Notes under the pieces: generated by a model
Databases searched by the model: none
What the model saw: the letters and a program-made list of their open reading frames with translations, nothing else
What the model was told of the DNA's origin: nothing
Shown here: positions 56,160 through 64,000 of the stretch, piece after piece
Numbering within the stretch: position 1 is the stretch's first letter
Layout: each line of letters opens with the position of its first letter
Source: Methylobacterium sp. J-088
GTDB taxonomy: Bacteria; Pseudomonadota; Alphaproteobacteria; Rhizobiales; Beijerinckiaceae
Direction of reading: 5' to 3'
DNA length: 64,000 nt
Assembly: GCF_022829295.1 (NCBI RefSeq)
Contig: NZ_JAKSYH010000057.1
Span: 62,001 to 126,000 of the forward strand
Program-made: the position numbers and the translations under genes

Positions 56160-57143
56160 CTACGGGATCGTCTTCGACCGCTCGTAGGGTCCGGGAGCCA
56201 GGGCCGCGTCGGGCAGGCTGCCCTGGACGACGCCGACCGCCTTGAACACGTCGAACTCCCGCTTCAGCGAGGCGATGTCGGCGGGCTCCAGGCTGACCGT
56301 GTAGATGCCGTCCCAGAGGCCCGCGTAGGCCGCGGCGTCGACATCGCTCAGGTTCGCGGCAGCCTTCAGGATCCCAGCCACGGCCGCCTTGTCGGCCTTG
56401 CCGAAGGCGTAGGCCTTGCGCATCGCTGCCACCACCTTAGCGGGCGCGTCCGGGTTCTGCGCCATCCAGGCGTTGCGCATCAAGCCGACACCGAGGACCG
56501 GCGGCGCGTCCTGCCGGGTGAGCTGCTTCCACTCCGCGCGAAAGCTGCCGAGCCGGCGCAGCTTCATGTCCGGCAGGAGCGCCAGCGTCACGGTGCGCAG
56601 GGCCGCCGCGTCGATGTCCTTCTGGACGAGAAATTGCGCCAGCCGGGAATCGTTGCCGGGTACGGCCTGATAATCCGTGAGCTTGAGGCCGTGATTGGTC
56701 TCCAGAATCGCCGCCGCGATGGCGGCGGTGCCGCTGCCCGCCGGCGACGTGCCGATCTTCTTGCCCTTGAGGTCGGCCATCGTCCGAATCGGCGAGTCCG
56801 CCGGGACGACGAAGTCGAGATCGGCCACCTGCGTCGCCAGAACGATGCTCATCGGCAGCCCGTCGGCGGTGACGCTCAGCGCCGTTCCAGCGCTCGCCGC
56901 GATCGCGAAATCGATTGCCCCGGCCGCCATGGCTTTGGTCGGCGCGTTTACGTCCGGGAACTTGATGTACTCGGCCGTCAGGCCTTCCTTCTCCATGAAC
57001 TTGCCGGCCTCCAGCACGGCGCCGAAGCCGAGGCTGATGCCGGAGCTCCAGTAGCCGATGCGCACCGTCTCGGCGCGCGCGAGGCCGGGCAGGCCGAGTG
57101 CGCACAGTGCGGCGGCGGCGGCGAGGACGCGGATCCGTTTCAA
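56160..57143 (-). CDS. NitT/TauT-type ABC substrate-binding protein
   Basis: A 327-aa periplasmic binding protein with a signal peptide (VLAAAAALCALGLPGLARA). The family fold is clear: VRIGYWSSGISLGFGAVLEAGKFMEKEGLTAEYIKFPD, APTKAMAAGAIDFAIAASAGTAL, and IRTMADLKGKKIGTSPAGSGTAAI. Such proteins bind nitrate, taurine, sulfonates, thiamine precursors or aromatic acids. Given the downstream ligase and thioesterase, an organic acid is plausible. It lies 31 bp upstream of the dehydrogenase. Confidence 0.9.
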   Translation of the reverse strand: MKRIRVLAAAAALCALGLPGLARAETVRIGYWSSGISLGFGAVLEAGKFMEKEGLTAEYIKFPDVNAPTKAMAAGAIDFAIAASAGTALSVTADGLPMSIVLATQVADLDFVVPADSPIRTMADLKGKKIGTSPAGSGTAAIAAAILETNHGLKLTDYQAVPGNDSRLAQFLVQKDIDAAALRTVTLALLPDMKLRRLGSFRAEWKQLTRQDAPPVLGVGLMRNAWMAQNPDAPAKVVAAMRKAYAFGKADKAAVAGILKAAANLSDVDAAAYAGLWDGIYTVSLEPADIASLKREFDVFKAVGVVQGSLPDAALAPGPYERSKTIP

Positions 57144-57207
57144 GGTGTTCTCCAGAACCTGCGATGGTGGCCCATGCGACGGGCGTGTCCCTGCGGGGCG
57201 CCGGCCG

Positions 57208-58023
57208 TCATGGCTGCGCCACCTTCTTCCAGGCGAACAGGCGCTGTTCCGCCGGCTTCAGGACAAGCGTCTCGAGCCCGATCATCAGGGCGACGAGGGT
57301 GAGGGTCCAGGCGAAGACCTGATCGGTCTGGACGAGGTCCGCCGCCTGTCGCAGGCGATAGCCAATGCCGCTGCTCGCTCCCAGCGACTCCGCCACGAGC
57401 ACGACCCGCGCCCCGAAGCCGATGGCGAGGCGCGCGCCCGAGAAGAAGGCCGGCAGGATCGTCGGCAGGTAGATCTTGGTCAGCACCTTGTGGCGCGGCA
57501 TGCGGAAGGTGCGGGCGAGCTCAAGATGCTCGGTGCTGACCGTGCGCGTGCCCTGCCAGACGTTGGTCAGGATCAGCGGCATCGCGGTCATGAACACCAC
57601 GAAGATCGTGGTCCAGTTCGAGAGACCGAACCAGATCAGTGCGAAGATCGCCCAGATCGCGGACGAGACCGTGTTGGTCACCGTCAGCACCGGCTCGAAG
57701 AAACGGCCGAGGCGGGGGCTCGCGCCGAGCAAAAGGCCGAGCGGCAGCCCGACCAGGGCCGCGAAGGCGAGACCGGCGCCGATCCGGCCCAGCGTGATGC
57801 CGAGATCGGCGGCGAACCCGGGCGTGGCCACCAGCCCGAGCCAAGTGTGCCAGACCCGCGCCGGGCTCGGCAGAACGAAGCTCGGCGCGTGCAGCGACCC
57901 GAGCTGCCACGCGACCAGCGCAAGGGCGAGCAGGGCCAGCCGCTGCAGGAGCACGCCCGCCCTTCGGCCGGCCCCGGAGGTCCGTGCCTGCCGGATCAGG
58001 CGTGGCGGGGTCTTTACGAGCAT
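57208..58023 (-). CDS. NitT/TauT-type ABC permease
   Basis: A 271-aa permease with about six helices. LPSPARVWHTWLGLVATPGFAADLGITLGRIGAGLAFAALVGLPLG is the standard TauC/SsuC stretch, and the coupling loop is TVSTEHLELARTFRMPRHKVLTKIYLPTILPAFFSGARLAIG. Its start overlaps the ATPase gene end by 10 bp. It forms the importer with its two neighbours. Confidence 0.92.
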   Translation of the reverse strand: MLVKTPPRLIRQARTSGAGRRAGVLLQRLALLALALVAWQLGSLHAPSFVLPSPARVWHTWLGLVATPGFAADLGITLGRIGAGLAFAALVGLPLGLLLGASPRLGRFFEPVLTVTNTVSSAIWAIFALIWFGLSNWTTIFVVFMTAMPLILTNVWQGTRTVSTEHLELARTFRMPRHKVLTKIYLPTILPAFFSGARLAIGFGARVVLVAESLGASSGIGYRLRQAADLVQTDQVFAWTLTLVALMIGLETLVLKPAEQRLFAWKKVAQP

Positions 58024-58784
58024 CGCGCGCTCGCGGCGGAGAGGCTGATGCGCAAGCGGCGGACCTCTTCGGCGACCTCCGCGGAAAGGGGGTCGCGGGG
58101 ATAGGGCAGATCGATCGTCCGAATGGTGCCGATCCGGCCCGGCCGCGGGTGCAGGACGACCACTTGGCTGGCCAGCACGACCGCTTCCTCGACGTCGTGC
58201 GTGACGAAGACCAGGGTCATCGCCCGCAGACCGGCGATGCGCAGCAGTTCCGCGTGCATCTGCGCGCGAATCTCGGGATCGAGCTTCGAGAACGGCTCGT
58301 CGAGGAGCAGGATCCTGGGCTCGGTTACGAGGCTGCGCGCCAGAGCCACCCGGCTGCGCATGCCGCCGGACAATTCATGCGGGTAGGCGTCGCGGAAGGT
58401 ATCGAGCTCGACGAGGCGGAGAGTCTCGTCGACCCGCCGCGCCCGCTCTGCCCGGCCCATGCGCCCGGCCTCGAGCCCGAAGGCGACGTTCTGCGCGGCC
58501 GTGCGCCACGGGAGCAGCCGATCCTCTTGGAACATGTAAGTCATGGCCCGCCAGTCGCGGAAGGCGTGCGACGGGATGCCGTCGAGGAGGACGGCGCCCT
58601 CATCCGGTTCGACCAGCCCGGCGATCATGTTCAGGAGGGTGCTCTTGCCGCAGCCCGATGCGCCAAGGATCGCGACGATTGCGTGCTGCGGGATCGCGAT
58701 GTCGATCGTGTCGAGGACGTGGAGCGGGCCGCCCTCGCGCCGGTCGAACCACTTGCTGACATGGTTGAGTTCGACGGCGTTCAC
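58014..58784 (-). CDS. NitT/TauT-type ABC transporter ATPase
   Basis: A 256-aa ATPase. Walker A is ILGASGCGKSTLLNMI, Q-loop MTYMFQEDRLLPWRTAAQNV, signature LSGGMRSRVALARSL, Walker B ILLLDEPFSKLDP and H-loop VFVTHDVEEAV. It overlaps the GntR gene end by 4 bp, so regulator and transporter are translationally coupled. Confidence 0.94.
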   Translation of the reverse strand: MNAVELNHVSKWFDRREGGPLHVLDTIDIAIPQHAIVAILGASGCGKSTLLNMIAGLVEPDEGAVLLDGIPSHAFRDWRAMTYMFQEDRLLPWRTAAQNVAFGLEAGRMGRAERARRVDETLRLVELDTFRDAYPHELSGGMRSRVALARSLVTEPRILLLDEPFSKLDPEIRAQMHAELLRIAGLRAMTLVFVTHDVEEAVVLASQVVVLHPRPGRIGTIRTIDLPYPRDPLSAEVAEEVRRLRISLSAASARCS

Positions 58785-59542
58785 GGCTCGCCTCCCGCGG
58801 CCAGGGGCCGGCTGGATGAGGGGACCACGGCGGTGTCTCGCAGGCTTGCGATGACCTTCTCCATCGTCATGGCCCGGAAGGTCTCGACGTGGCGGCGCGC
58901 GACGAGCGCGGCACTGTCGGCGTCCCCGGCCACGAGATGCTCGATCAGCGCGGTGTGGTCGTTCTCGATGTTCGGCCGCACCCCCTGGACGCCGAAGCCG
59001 AGGGCGACGAGGCGGGTCATCTCGTCCAGCAGGCCCGACAGGGTTCGATACAGGCGGCCGTTCCCCGCCGCTGCCGCAATCGCGAGGTGGAAGCCCCGGT
59101 TGGCTTCGAGGAAGAAATCGATCTGGTTGCCCATCTCCACCGTGATCCGGCGGCGGCAGGCCTGCTCCAGGCGTTCCAGATGTGCCCGGTTCACCCGGCC
59201 GGCGGCGGCCCGGGCCGCCAGCGGTTCGAGCTCCATCCGCAGCGCGAACACCTCGTCGACATCCTTCACGGTGACCGGGCTGACCCGATAGCCGTGGCGG
59301 GGTATCGAGCTGACGAAACCCTCCTGGGCCAGACGCTGGAGGGCGATCCGGCAGCTCGCCTTTCCGATCGCGAAGCGCTCCATCACCTCTGCCTCGGTGA
59401 AGCGGATCCCCGGAAGCAACCGGCAGGCGACGATCTCGCGCCGCAACAGGTCGTACGCTTGATTGCCCTTGCGCGTCGCGTCGGGGACGGCGAGCACTCC
59501 GACCGCCGGGCGCGTCGACCGGGATGCAGAAGCGCTCGTCAT
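58781..59542 (-). CDS. GntR-family regulator with FCD domain
   Basis: A 253-aa regulator. The N-terminal winged helix has GNQAYDLLRREIVACRLLPGIRFTEAEVMERFAIGKASCRIALQRLAQEGFVSSIPRHGYRV. The C-terminal FCD domain (about 95-235) has LRMELEPLAARAAAGR and the metal/ligand residues in FFLEANRGFHLAIAAAAGNGRLY and the late AALVARRHVE helix. FCD regulators bind organic acids or fatty acyl-CoA. It heads the operon and is divergent from the CoA-transferase gene, so it probably controls both transcripts. Confidence 0.93.
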   Translation of the reverse strand: MTSASASRSTRPAVGVLAVPDATRKGNQAYDLLRREIVACRLLPGIRFTEAEVMERFAIGKASCRIALQRLAQEGFVSSIPRHGYRVSPVTVKDVDEVFALRMELEPLAARAAAGRVNRAHLERLEQACRRRITVEMGNQIDFFLEANRGFHLAIAAAAGNGRLYRTLSGLLDEMTRLVALGFGVQGVRPNIENDHTALIEHLVAGDADSAALVARRHVETFRAMTMEKVIASLRDTAVVPSSSRPLAAGGEP

Positions 59543-59613
59543 CCTGTCACCTCGTCAGCGTACTATTGGGTCTCTCACAGCAAGCTGTGAGCTGCCCACA
59601 CCTCGCACGACAT

Positions 59614-59658
59614 GTGCCAACCAGGCCCGTGCCAGCCCTGCCCGCGCCAGCCCACTGG
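59614..59658. repeat. Three imperfect 15-bp tandem units
   Basis: GTGCCAACCAGGCCC, GTGCCAGCCCTGCCC and GCGCCAGCCCACTGG lie head to tail 72 bp upstream of the GntR start. They share the core GCCA. They may be a degenerate repeat or chance. Confidence 0.3.
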
Positions 59659-59759
59659 GTGGACTGGCCGTCATTCGCCGCGATCCAAGCCGGCCGAGGG
59701 GCATGCGACCGGCTCTGTGATCAGCTCAGCATGCCTTGTGAGCATCCCATGCCGTATTT

Positions 59760-59798
59760 ATGCGCATTCGCTGCCGGTTGTGTAAATGAAATGCGCAT
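59760..59798. promoter_or_regulatory. Paired ATGCGCAT palindromes
   Basis: The 8-bp palindrome ATGCGCAT occurs at 59760-59767 and again at 59791-59798, both continuing as YC (ATGCGCATTC, ATGCGCATCC). The 31-bp spacing is three helical turns. The position between divergent genes, one of them GntR, suits an operator pair. Not tested. Confidence 0.4.
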
Positions 59799-60333
59799 CC
59801 AATTGCTGCGACGTCTCTAGGAGATCGCATCTCTCGGTTTGCCGCATTAGAAAATAATCAGTTTCTTATTCGCGTGATCGAGGCACATATCCCGCGGTCT
59901 CTCGGAGAGTCGTCCGATTCGAGCTGGTGGTCGGTCCCCGGTTCACTCGGTCTGGATTGCAGAGGGCCGGCAGATTTGCGTTGGCGAGCCCACGGTCCAC
60001 GACAGCGCGCGACGGCGAGGCGATCGGGTGGTTGGGATGCCCGGTCCTCGGCTACGGTCTCTGCGCGCCCGGCGGTACAATTTTTCTGACGTTGGGTCGA
60101 AGAGTTTTTAAAAGGCGACGTGGCTCTATAATAGATTATCATGTTGGCGGAGACGACGGTCCTGCCGCAACGCCGCATGTATTGATGCGATGCAATAGAA
60201 TGCGAATGAAAAACTCAGCTGGTCTGATGCCTGGATCCGTCCCGGCCGTACGCAGTCGGCAGGTGATGATGTCAGGAACGGTCCGTCCTGCGAGCGGCGC
60301 CGCGATCGGAAGTCTGGAAGGATCACGGGCCCC

Positions 60334-62316
60334 ATGAAGAAGAACAAGGTGATCTCGGCGCAGGAGGCGATCGCGCTGATTCGCGAGAACGACGTTCTCA
60401 CCACCACGGGATTCGTTCAGAGCTGCATTCCGGAGGCGCTGCACGCCGCCCTCGAGACACGGTTCGTCGAGACCGGCTCGCCCAGGGGCCTCACGCTGAT
60501 CATGACGGCGGGTGCGGGTGACAGTAAAGGTCTCGGCACCGGTCGGCTGCACCATGACGGGTTGCTCACGCGGGTCATCGCGGCGAATTTCGGGCGCATG
60601 CCGAAGGTCGCGAAGGCCGCGCAGGACAACCTGATCCGCGGCTACAATCTGCCTCAAGGCGTGATCTCGCAGCTCTACCGGGCCTGCGCGGCCGGTCAGC
60701 CGGGCCTGTTCTCCAAGGTGGGCCTCAAAACCTACGTCGATCCGCGCCATGGCGGCGCCAAGGTCAACGAGCTGACGACTGAGGACATCGTCAAGCTCGT
60801 GGAGGTCGATGGCGAGGAGTGGCTGTTCTATACAGCCACCAAGATCGACGTCGCCTTCATCCGCGCCACCTCGGCGGATCCGTCGGGCAACCTCTCCTAC
60901 GAGAAGGAGGCGCTGACCCTCGACTGCCTCGCGCAAGCCATGGCGGCCCGCAACAACGGCGGCATCGTCATCGCGCAGGTCGAGCGCATCGTCGATGACG
61001 GCTACCTGCTGCCGAAGGATGTGCGCGTACCCGGCATCCTGGTCGACTGCGTGGTGCTGGCCGAGCCCGAGATGCACCGGATGAACTACGGCGTGGTGTA
61101 CGACGCCGCGCTGGCCGGGGAGATCCGCGTGCCGGTTACCGGCATCAAGCGGATGGCGCTCAACGAGCGCAAGATCATCGCCCGCCGCGCCGCATTCGAA
61201 CTGCCGCCCAACGGCGTGGTCAATCTCGGTGTCGGCGCGCCGGAGGGCATCTCGTCGGTGGCCAACGAGGAGAAGATCACCCCCTACATCACCCTGACCA
61301 CCGAGGCCGGGGCGGTGGGTGGCGTGTTGGCTTCGGGCTCAAGCTTCGGCGCGGCCACGAACGCCGATTGCATCATCGACCAGAACCAGATGTTCGATTT
61401 CTACGACGGCGGCGGCCTCGACATGACCTGTCTGGGCATGGCCGAGTGCGATGCCGCCGGCAACGTCAACACCTCGAAATTCGGCGGCAAGTTGAACGGC
61501 TGCGGCGGCTTCATCAACATCTCGCAGAACGCCCGCACCGTCGTGTTCGCCGGCACCTTCACGGCCGGCGGGCTGGAGATCGCCGTCAACGATGGGCGAA
61601 TGCGCATCGTCACCGAGGGCAAGGCGCGGAAGTTCGTCACCCAGGTCCAGCAGAACACGTTCTCGGGTCCCTACGCGGTCGAGCGCTCGCAGCCCGTTCT
61701 CTACGTCACGGAGCGCTGCGTCTTTCAGCTGACGCCTGAAGGGCTTGAGCTGATTGAGGTGGCACCCGGCATCGACATTGAGCGTGACATCCTCGCCCAC
61801 ATGGATTTCTCCCCCGTGGTGCGAAACCCAGTACCGATGGATCCGCGCATCTTCCGCGAAGAGCCGATGGAGCTGATCTCGGACCTGCTCAACCTCGATC
61901 TGAAGTCCCGCGTCAGCTACGACGCCGAGCGCAACATCCTCTTCATCAACCTAGAAGGCTGGTACTGCCGGGTGAAGGGCGACATGGACGAGCTGCGCAT
62001 GACCATCGTCGAGGCGTGCCGCAAGGCCGGCCAGCGGGTCAACGCCGTCATCAACCACGACGGCTTCCGGCTGAACGAGAACTTGGTCGATGATTACGCC
62101 GGCGTGCTCCAGTATCTCCAGGCGAACTACTACGCCACCACGACCCGCTACGCGACCAGCGCCTTCCTGCGCCTGAAGATGGAAGAGGCGCTGACCAAGC
62201 GCGGCGTCGCCCCCCACGTCTTCGAGCGCAAGGAGGAAGCTCAGGCCTTCCTGAGCAGCACCGAGGATTTGAAGGCCCGCAAGCGGATCTCGCCGGCGGT
62301 GGCCTCGGCGGCGTGA
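60334..62316 (+). CDS. Acyl-CoA:acetate/3-ketoacid CoA-transferase with C-terminal extension
   Basis: A 660-aa family I CoA-transferase. Both halves are fused: the alpha-like part (ALIRENDVLTTTGFVQSCIPEAL near residue 14) and the beta-like part, with the catalytic glutamate likely Glu324 in LTTEAGAVGG and the oxyanion stretch NLGVGAPEGISSVA. Usual members such as propionate CoA-transferase are about 525 aa. Here about 140 further residues (520-660) form an extra mixed domain (ILFINLEGWYCRVKGD, AVINHDGFRL, ATSAFLRLKMEEALTKRG) that looks STAS-like. It is divergent from the GntR operon and probably supplies CoA activation for its substrate. Confidence 0.9.
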   Translation: MKKNKVISAQEAIALIRENDVLTTTGFVQSCIPEALHAALETRFVETGSPRGLTLIMTAGAGDSKGLGTGRLHHDGLLTRVIAANFGRMPKVAKAAQDNLIRGYNLPQGVISQLYRACAAGQPGLFSKVGLKTYVDPRHGGAKVNELTTEDIVKLVEVDGEEWLFYTATKIDVAFIRATSADPSGNLSYEKEALTLDCLAQAMAARNNGGIVIAQVERIVDDGYLLPKDVRVPGILVDCVVLAEPEMHRMNYGVVYDAALAGEIRVPVTGIKRMALNERKIIARRAAFELPPNGVVNLGVGAPEGISSVANEEKITPYITLTTEAGAVGGVLASGSSFGAATNADCIIDQNQMFDFYDGGGLDMTCLGMAECDAAGNVNTSKFGGKLNGCGGFINISQNARTVVFAGTFTAGGLEIAVNDGRMRIVTEGKARKFVTQVQQNTFSGPYAVERSQPVLYVTERCVFQLTPEGLELIEVAPGIDIERDILAHMDFSPVVRNPVPMDPRIFREEPMELISDLLNLDLKSRVSYDAERNILFINLEGWYCRVKGDMDELRMTIVEACRKAGQRVNAVINHDGFRLNENLVDDYAGVLQYLQANYYATTTRYATSAFLRLKMEEALTKRGVAPHVFERKEEAQAFLSSTEDLKARKRISPAVASAA

Positions 62317-62398
62317 GGAAACCGGGCAAGCCCGGATACGGCGGGGCGGTGTTCCGGTATACAGTCGTGACCCGTCCCGTCACGGGCGACGCCGATGG

Positions 62399-63301
62399 GT
62401 GTCGCCGGGAGCCCCGACCCTGCGCCAGGATGACCGCTTCTCGATGCCGTCCGTCGAGGACCGAGGGCGCCACGACGGTTCCTGGGCTGCGCATGTCGCG
62501 GCGCGTGCGCACGCTGCGCTGATCGACGAGCTGGAGACCTTTCCGAAACCTGGCCTCGTCAGCCCGGTCGATTCGGGCAGCCACGACGATATGGATGCCG
62601 ATACCCTGACGCGCAGCGCGGCGGCGCTGCGGCCGTTCTTCGCCGAACTGGTCGGGGCGGGCGCGAAGGGCGCCACGATGCCGGAACTCCGCGCGATCGG
62701 CATCCGGGCGGAAGCCGCGATGATGCGCGCCACCGGCGGGATCAACGCCCATCGCGGTGCGATCTTCTCGCTGGGCCTGATCTGCGCGGCCGCAGGTGTG
62801 ATCGGCAGGACGTCCGTTTCCCCGGAGACTTACGCGGAGATGGTCGCGGCGCGCTGGGGCGCGGCAATCGCCTGCATGCCGGCATCCCCGGTGAGCCATG
62901 GAGGCCGGGTGATCCGGCGATACGGGGTCGGTGGCGCGAGCGCCGAGGCGGCGGCGGGTTTTCCCACGATCCGGGCGATCGGGTTGCCCGCGCTGCAGTT
63001 GGGCCGCGCCCGCGCACCTGGTGATCCGGAGGCCGCGCGCGTCGATTGCTTCTTCGCCCTGCTCGCCGTGGTCGACGATACGAATCTCCTCCACCGCGGC
63101 GGGGTGGACGGATTGACGGTTGCGCGGGCGGACGCCTCGGCTTTCACGGAAGCCGGCGGCGTCGGCACGCCTGGCTGGCGTGATCGGGCCATCGCAGTTC
63201 ACCGCGACTTCGTGGCCGCGCGGCTCAGCCCCGGCGGATGCGCCGATCTCCTTGCGGTGACGCTCTTGCTCGATTCGCTCGGTGTGACCCGGCACGTCTG
63301 A
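62399..63301 (+). CDS. MdcB/CitG-family triphosphoribosyl-dephospho-CoA synthase
   Basis: About 300 aa from a GTG at 62399; the ATG at 62444 is an equally good start. The family motifs are clear: ELETFPKPGLVSPVDSGSHDDMD, AMMRATGGINAHRGAIFSLGLICAAAG, and DDTNLLHRGG. MdcB makes the prosthetic-group precursor for the malonate decarboxylase acyl carrier subunit from ATP and dephospho-CoA. No mdcA, C, D, E or ACP gene is in the window, so the partner acyl carrier must lie elsewhere or the enzyme has another job. It follows the CoA-transferase by 82 bp. Confidence 0.85.
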   Translation: MSPGAPTLRQDDRFSMPSVEDRGRHDGSWAAHVAARAHAALIDELETFPKPGLVSPVDSGSHDDMDADTLTRSAAALRPFFAELVGAGAKGATMPELRAIGIRAEAAMMRATGGINAHRGAIFSLGLICAAAGVIGRTSVSPETYAEMVAARWGAAIACMPASPVSHGGRVIRRYGVGGASAEAAAGFPTIRAIGLPALQLGRARAPGDPEAARVDCFFALLAVVDDTNLLHRGGVDGLTVARADASAFTEAGGVGTPGWRDRAIAVHRDFVAARLSPGGCADLLAVTLLLDSLGVTRHV

Positions 63302-63394
63302 ACGGGCGCGCCGCTTGGGTCGCATTCTCGGCAGGCTCGGCCATACCCAGATAGGGTGTCTCGCCGCCCTGCTCTCCCCTGCCCCGGCCTCTTC

Positions 63395-64000
63395 GTGACC
63401 CTGATCCGGATCGCGCTTCTTGCGCTTGCAGCCCTCTTCATCGTGCCCGTCGCGATTTCCGCCACCCTCTACTGGCTGCGAGCCAGCGGAGATTGGCGGC
63501 TCGCCGACCGCTCCAGCGCGGGGCTGCTTCCGCCCGCCGAGCGTGAGCCGGGCGCGATCGTGCGAGTCTTTTCTGCACGCACGGTGAGCTGGCGTGGGAT
63601 CGTGGCGACGCACAGCTGGATCGTCATCAAGGGACCGGGTGAGCGCGCCTATCGGCGATTCGACTACACGGCCTGGGGACAGCCGATCTGGATCGACCGC
63701 TTCGTCCCCGACGGGCGGTGGTTCGGCAACCCGCCCGAGACCGTCTTCGCGGCGGATGGCCCGGCGGCCGAGGCGATGCTGCCGCGAATCCGGAAAGCCG
63801 TGGCTGAGTACCGCTACGCCCGCCCAGGCGACTACGTGGTCTGGCCGGGCCCGAACTCGAATACCTTCGTGGCCGCCGTCATGGCGGCCGTGCCGGAGAT
63901 CCAGGCCAGCTTGCCGACCACGGCGATCGGCAAGGATTTTCCCTATGACGGCCGATGGATCGGCCGAACGCCCTCTGGAACCGGCGTTCGGCTCAATCTC
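63395..64000 (+). CDS. DUF3750 protein (partial)
   Basis: The gene starts at a GTG at 63395 and runs off the window end (202 codons visible). An N-terminal membrane segment (RIALLALAALFIVPVAISATLYWL) is followed by a DUF3750 domain: VRVFSARTVSWRGIVATHSWIVIKGP, RRFDYTAWGQPIWIDR, and PGPNSNTFVAAVMAAVPE. DUF3750 proteins are of unknown function; the HSW and GPNSNTF motifs recall papain-like or NlpC-like folds. It is 93 bp after mdcB. Confidence 0.8.
   Translation, partial: MTLIRIALLALAALFIVPVAISATLYWLRASGDWRLADRSSAGLLPPAEREPGAIVRVFSARTVSWRGIVATHSWIVIKGPGERAYRRFDYTAWGQPIWIDRFVPDGRWFGNPPETVFAADGPAAEAMLPRIRKAVAEYRYARPGDYVVWPGPNSNTFVAAVMAAVPEIQASLPTTAIGKDFPYDGRWIGRTPSGTGVRLNL

Larger units (their letters stand above)
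59543..60333. other. Divergent intergenic region with candidate operators
   Basis: About 790 bp between the GntR operon and the CoA-transferase gene. The 3' half (about 60080-60220) is AT-rich. It holds the ATGCGCAT repeat pair and a 15-bp imperfect tandem repeat described separately. No credible gene was found; the frames here lack codon bias. Confidence 0.5.

Noticed and set aside
59614..59658. 15-bp tandem repeat as a binding array
   Set aside because: Only three degenerate units, explained as well by GC-rich chance; kept only as a low-confidence repeat.
5377..64000. Search for insertion sequences, integrases, phage genes and CRISPR arrays
   Set aside because: No transposase, recombinase, phage structural protein or regularly spaced repeat array was recognised anywhere in the window.

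Overview
The window is a chromosomal segment of a high-GC alphaproteobacterium, most likely Methylobacterium/Methylorubrum or a close relative in the Hyphomicrobiales. This assignment is an inference from gene content and codon bias: a his operon with a DUF2628 gene between hisB and hisH, a petABC cytochrome bc1 operon, sdhCDAB, and a very high content of NitT/TauT and MetNIQ transporters. No phage, integrase, transposase, CRISPR array or rRNA operon was seen. There is one tRNA gene (tRNA-Met, CAT).

Layout. 0-5.3 kb (all minus): mtnP, hisB, a DUF2628 protein, hisH, hisA, a DUF29 protein, hisF, and the start of a dihydroorotase-like gene that lacks the metal-binding HxH motif. 5.4-8.3 kb (minus): cytochrome bc1 complex (Rieske, cytochrome b, cytochrome c1) ending in a clear intrinsic terminator. 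8.7-12.8 kb (minus): MATE exporter, ABC exporter, and an Inh-family protease-inhibitor lipoprotein. 13.0-17.2 kb (minus): sdhC-sdhD-sdhA-[DUF433-DUF5615 toxin-antitoxin pair]-sdhB, preceded by two near-identical semi-palindromes 44 bp apart. 17.3-23.7 kb: SLC13-type carrier, a glycine-rich secreted protein that looks frameshifted, AMP nucleosidase, TrmO, an SGNH hydrolase and an AraC regulator. 23.8-30.6 kb: guaA, small hypotheticals including a 28-residue membrane peptide, an NTP/NDP-carrier-like permease, two overlapping Tat-exported NAD(P)-type oxidoreductases, and a CHRD protein. 30.8-37.7 kb: tRNA-Met, a frameshifted phosphotransferase-like gene, a HAD protein, a CPA1 Na+/H+ antiporter and a GH63-like glucosidase.

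37.9-43.4 kb (plus): two solute-binding proteins, a DUF485/ActP-type acetate symporter pair, and a glutathione S-transferase. 43.7-52.1 kb is a sulfur-acquisition island. A minus operon (two MetQ-type binding proteins, metN, metI, an FMN-dependent LLM monooxygenase) diverges across a 0.9-kb AT-rich gap from a plus operon for sulfonate uptake (ssuA/ssuC/ssuB-like).

52.2-59.5 kb (minus) is one tightly coupled catabolic operon: FCD-type GntR regulator, a NitT/TauT ABC transporter, a quinone-oxidoreductase-type dehydrogenase, a PaaI-like thioesterase, a VOC protein and an AMP-dependent acyl-CoA ligase. Across a 0.8-kb intergenic region a divergent plus transcript carries a long CoA-transferase with an extra C-terminal domain and an orphan MdcB-type triphosphoribosyl-dephospho-CoA synthase. 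Together these suggest uptake and CoA-dependent breakdown of an unidentified small organic acid. The window ends inside a DUF3750 gene.

All function calls come from reading motifs and family resemblance; no database search was run.
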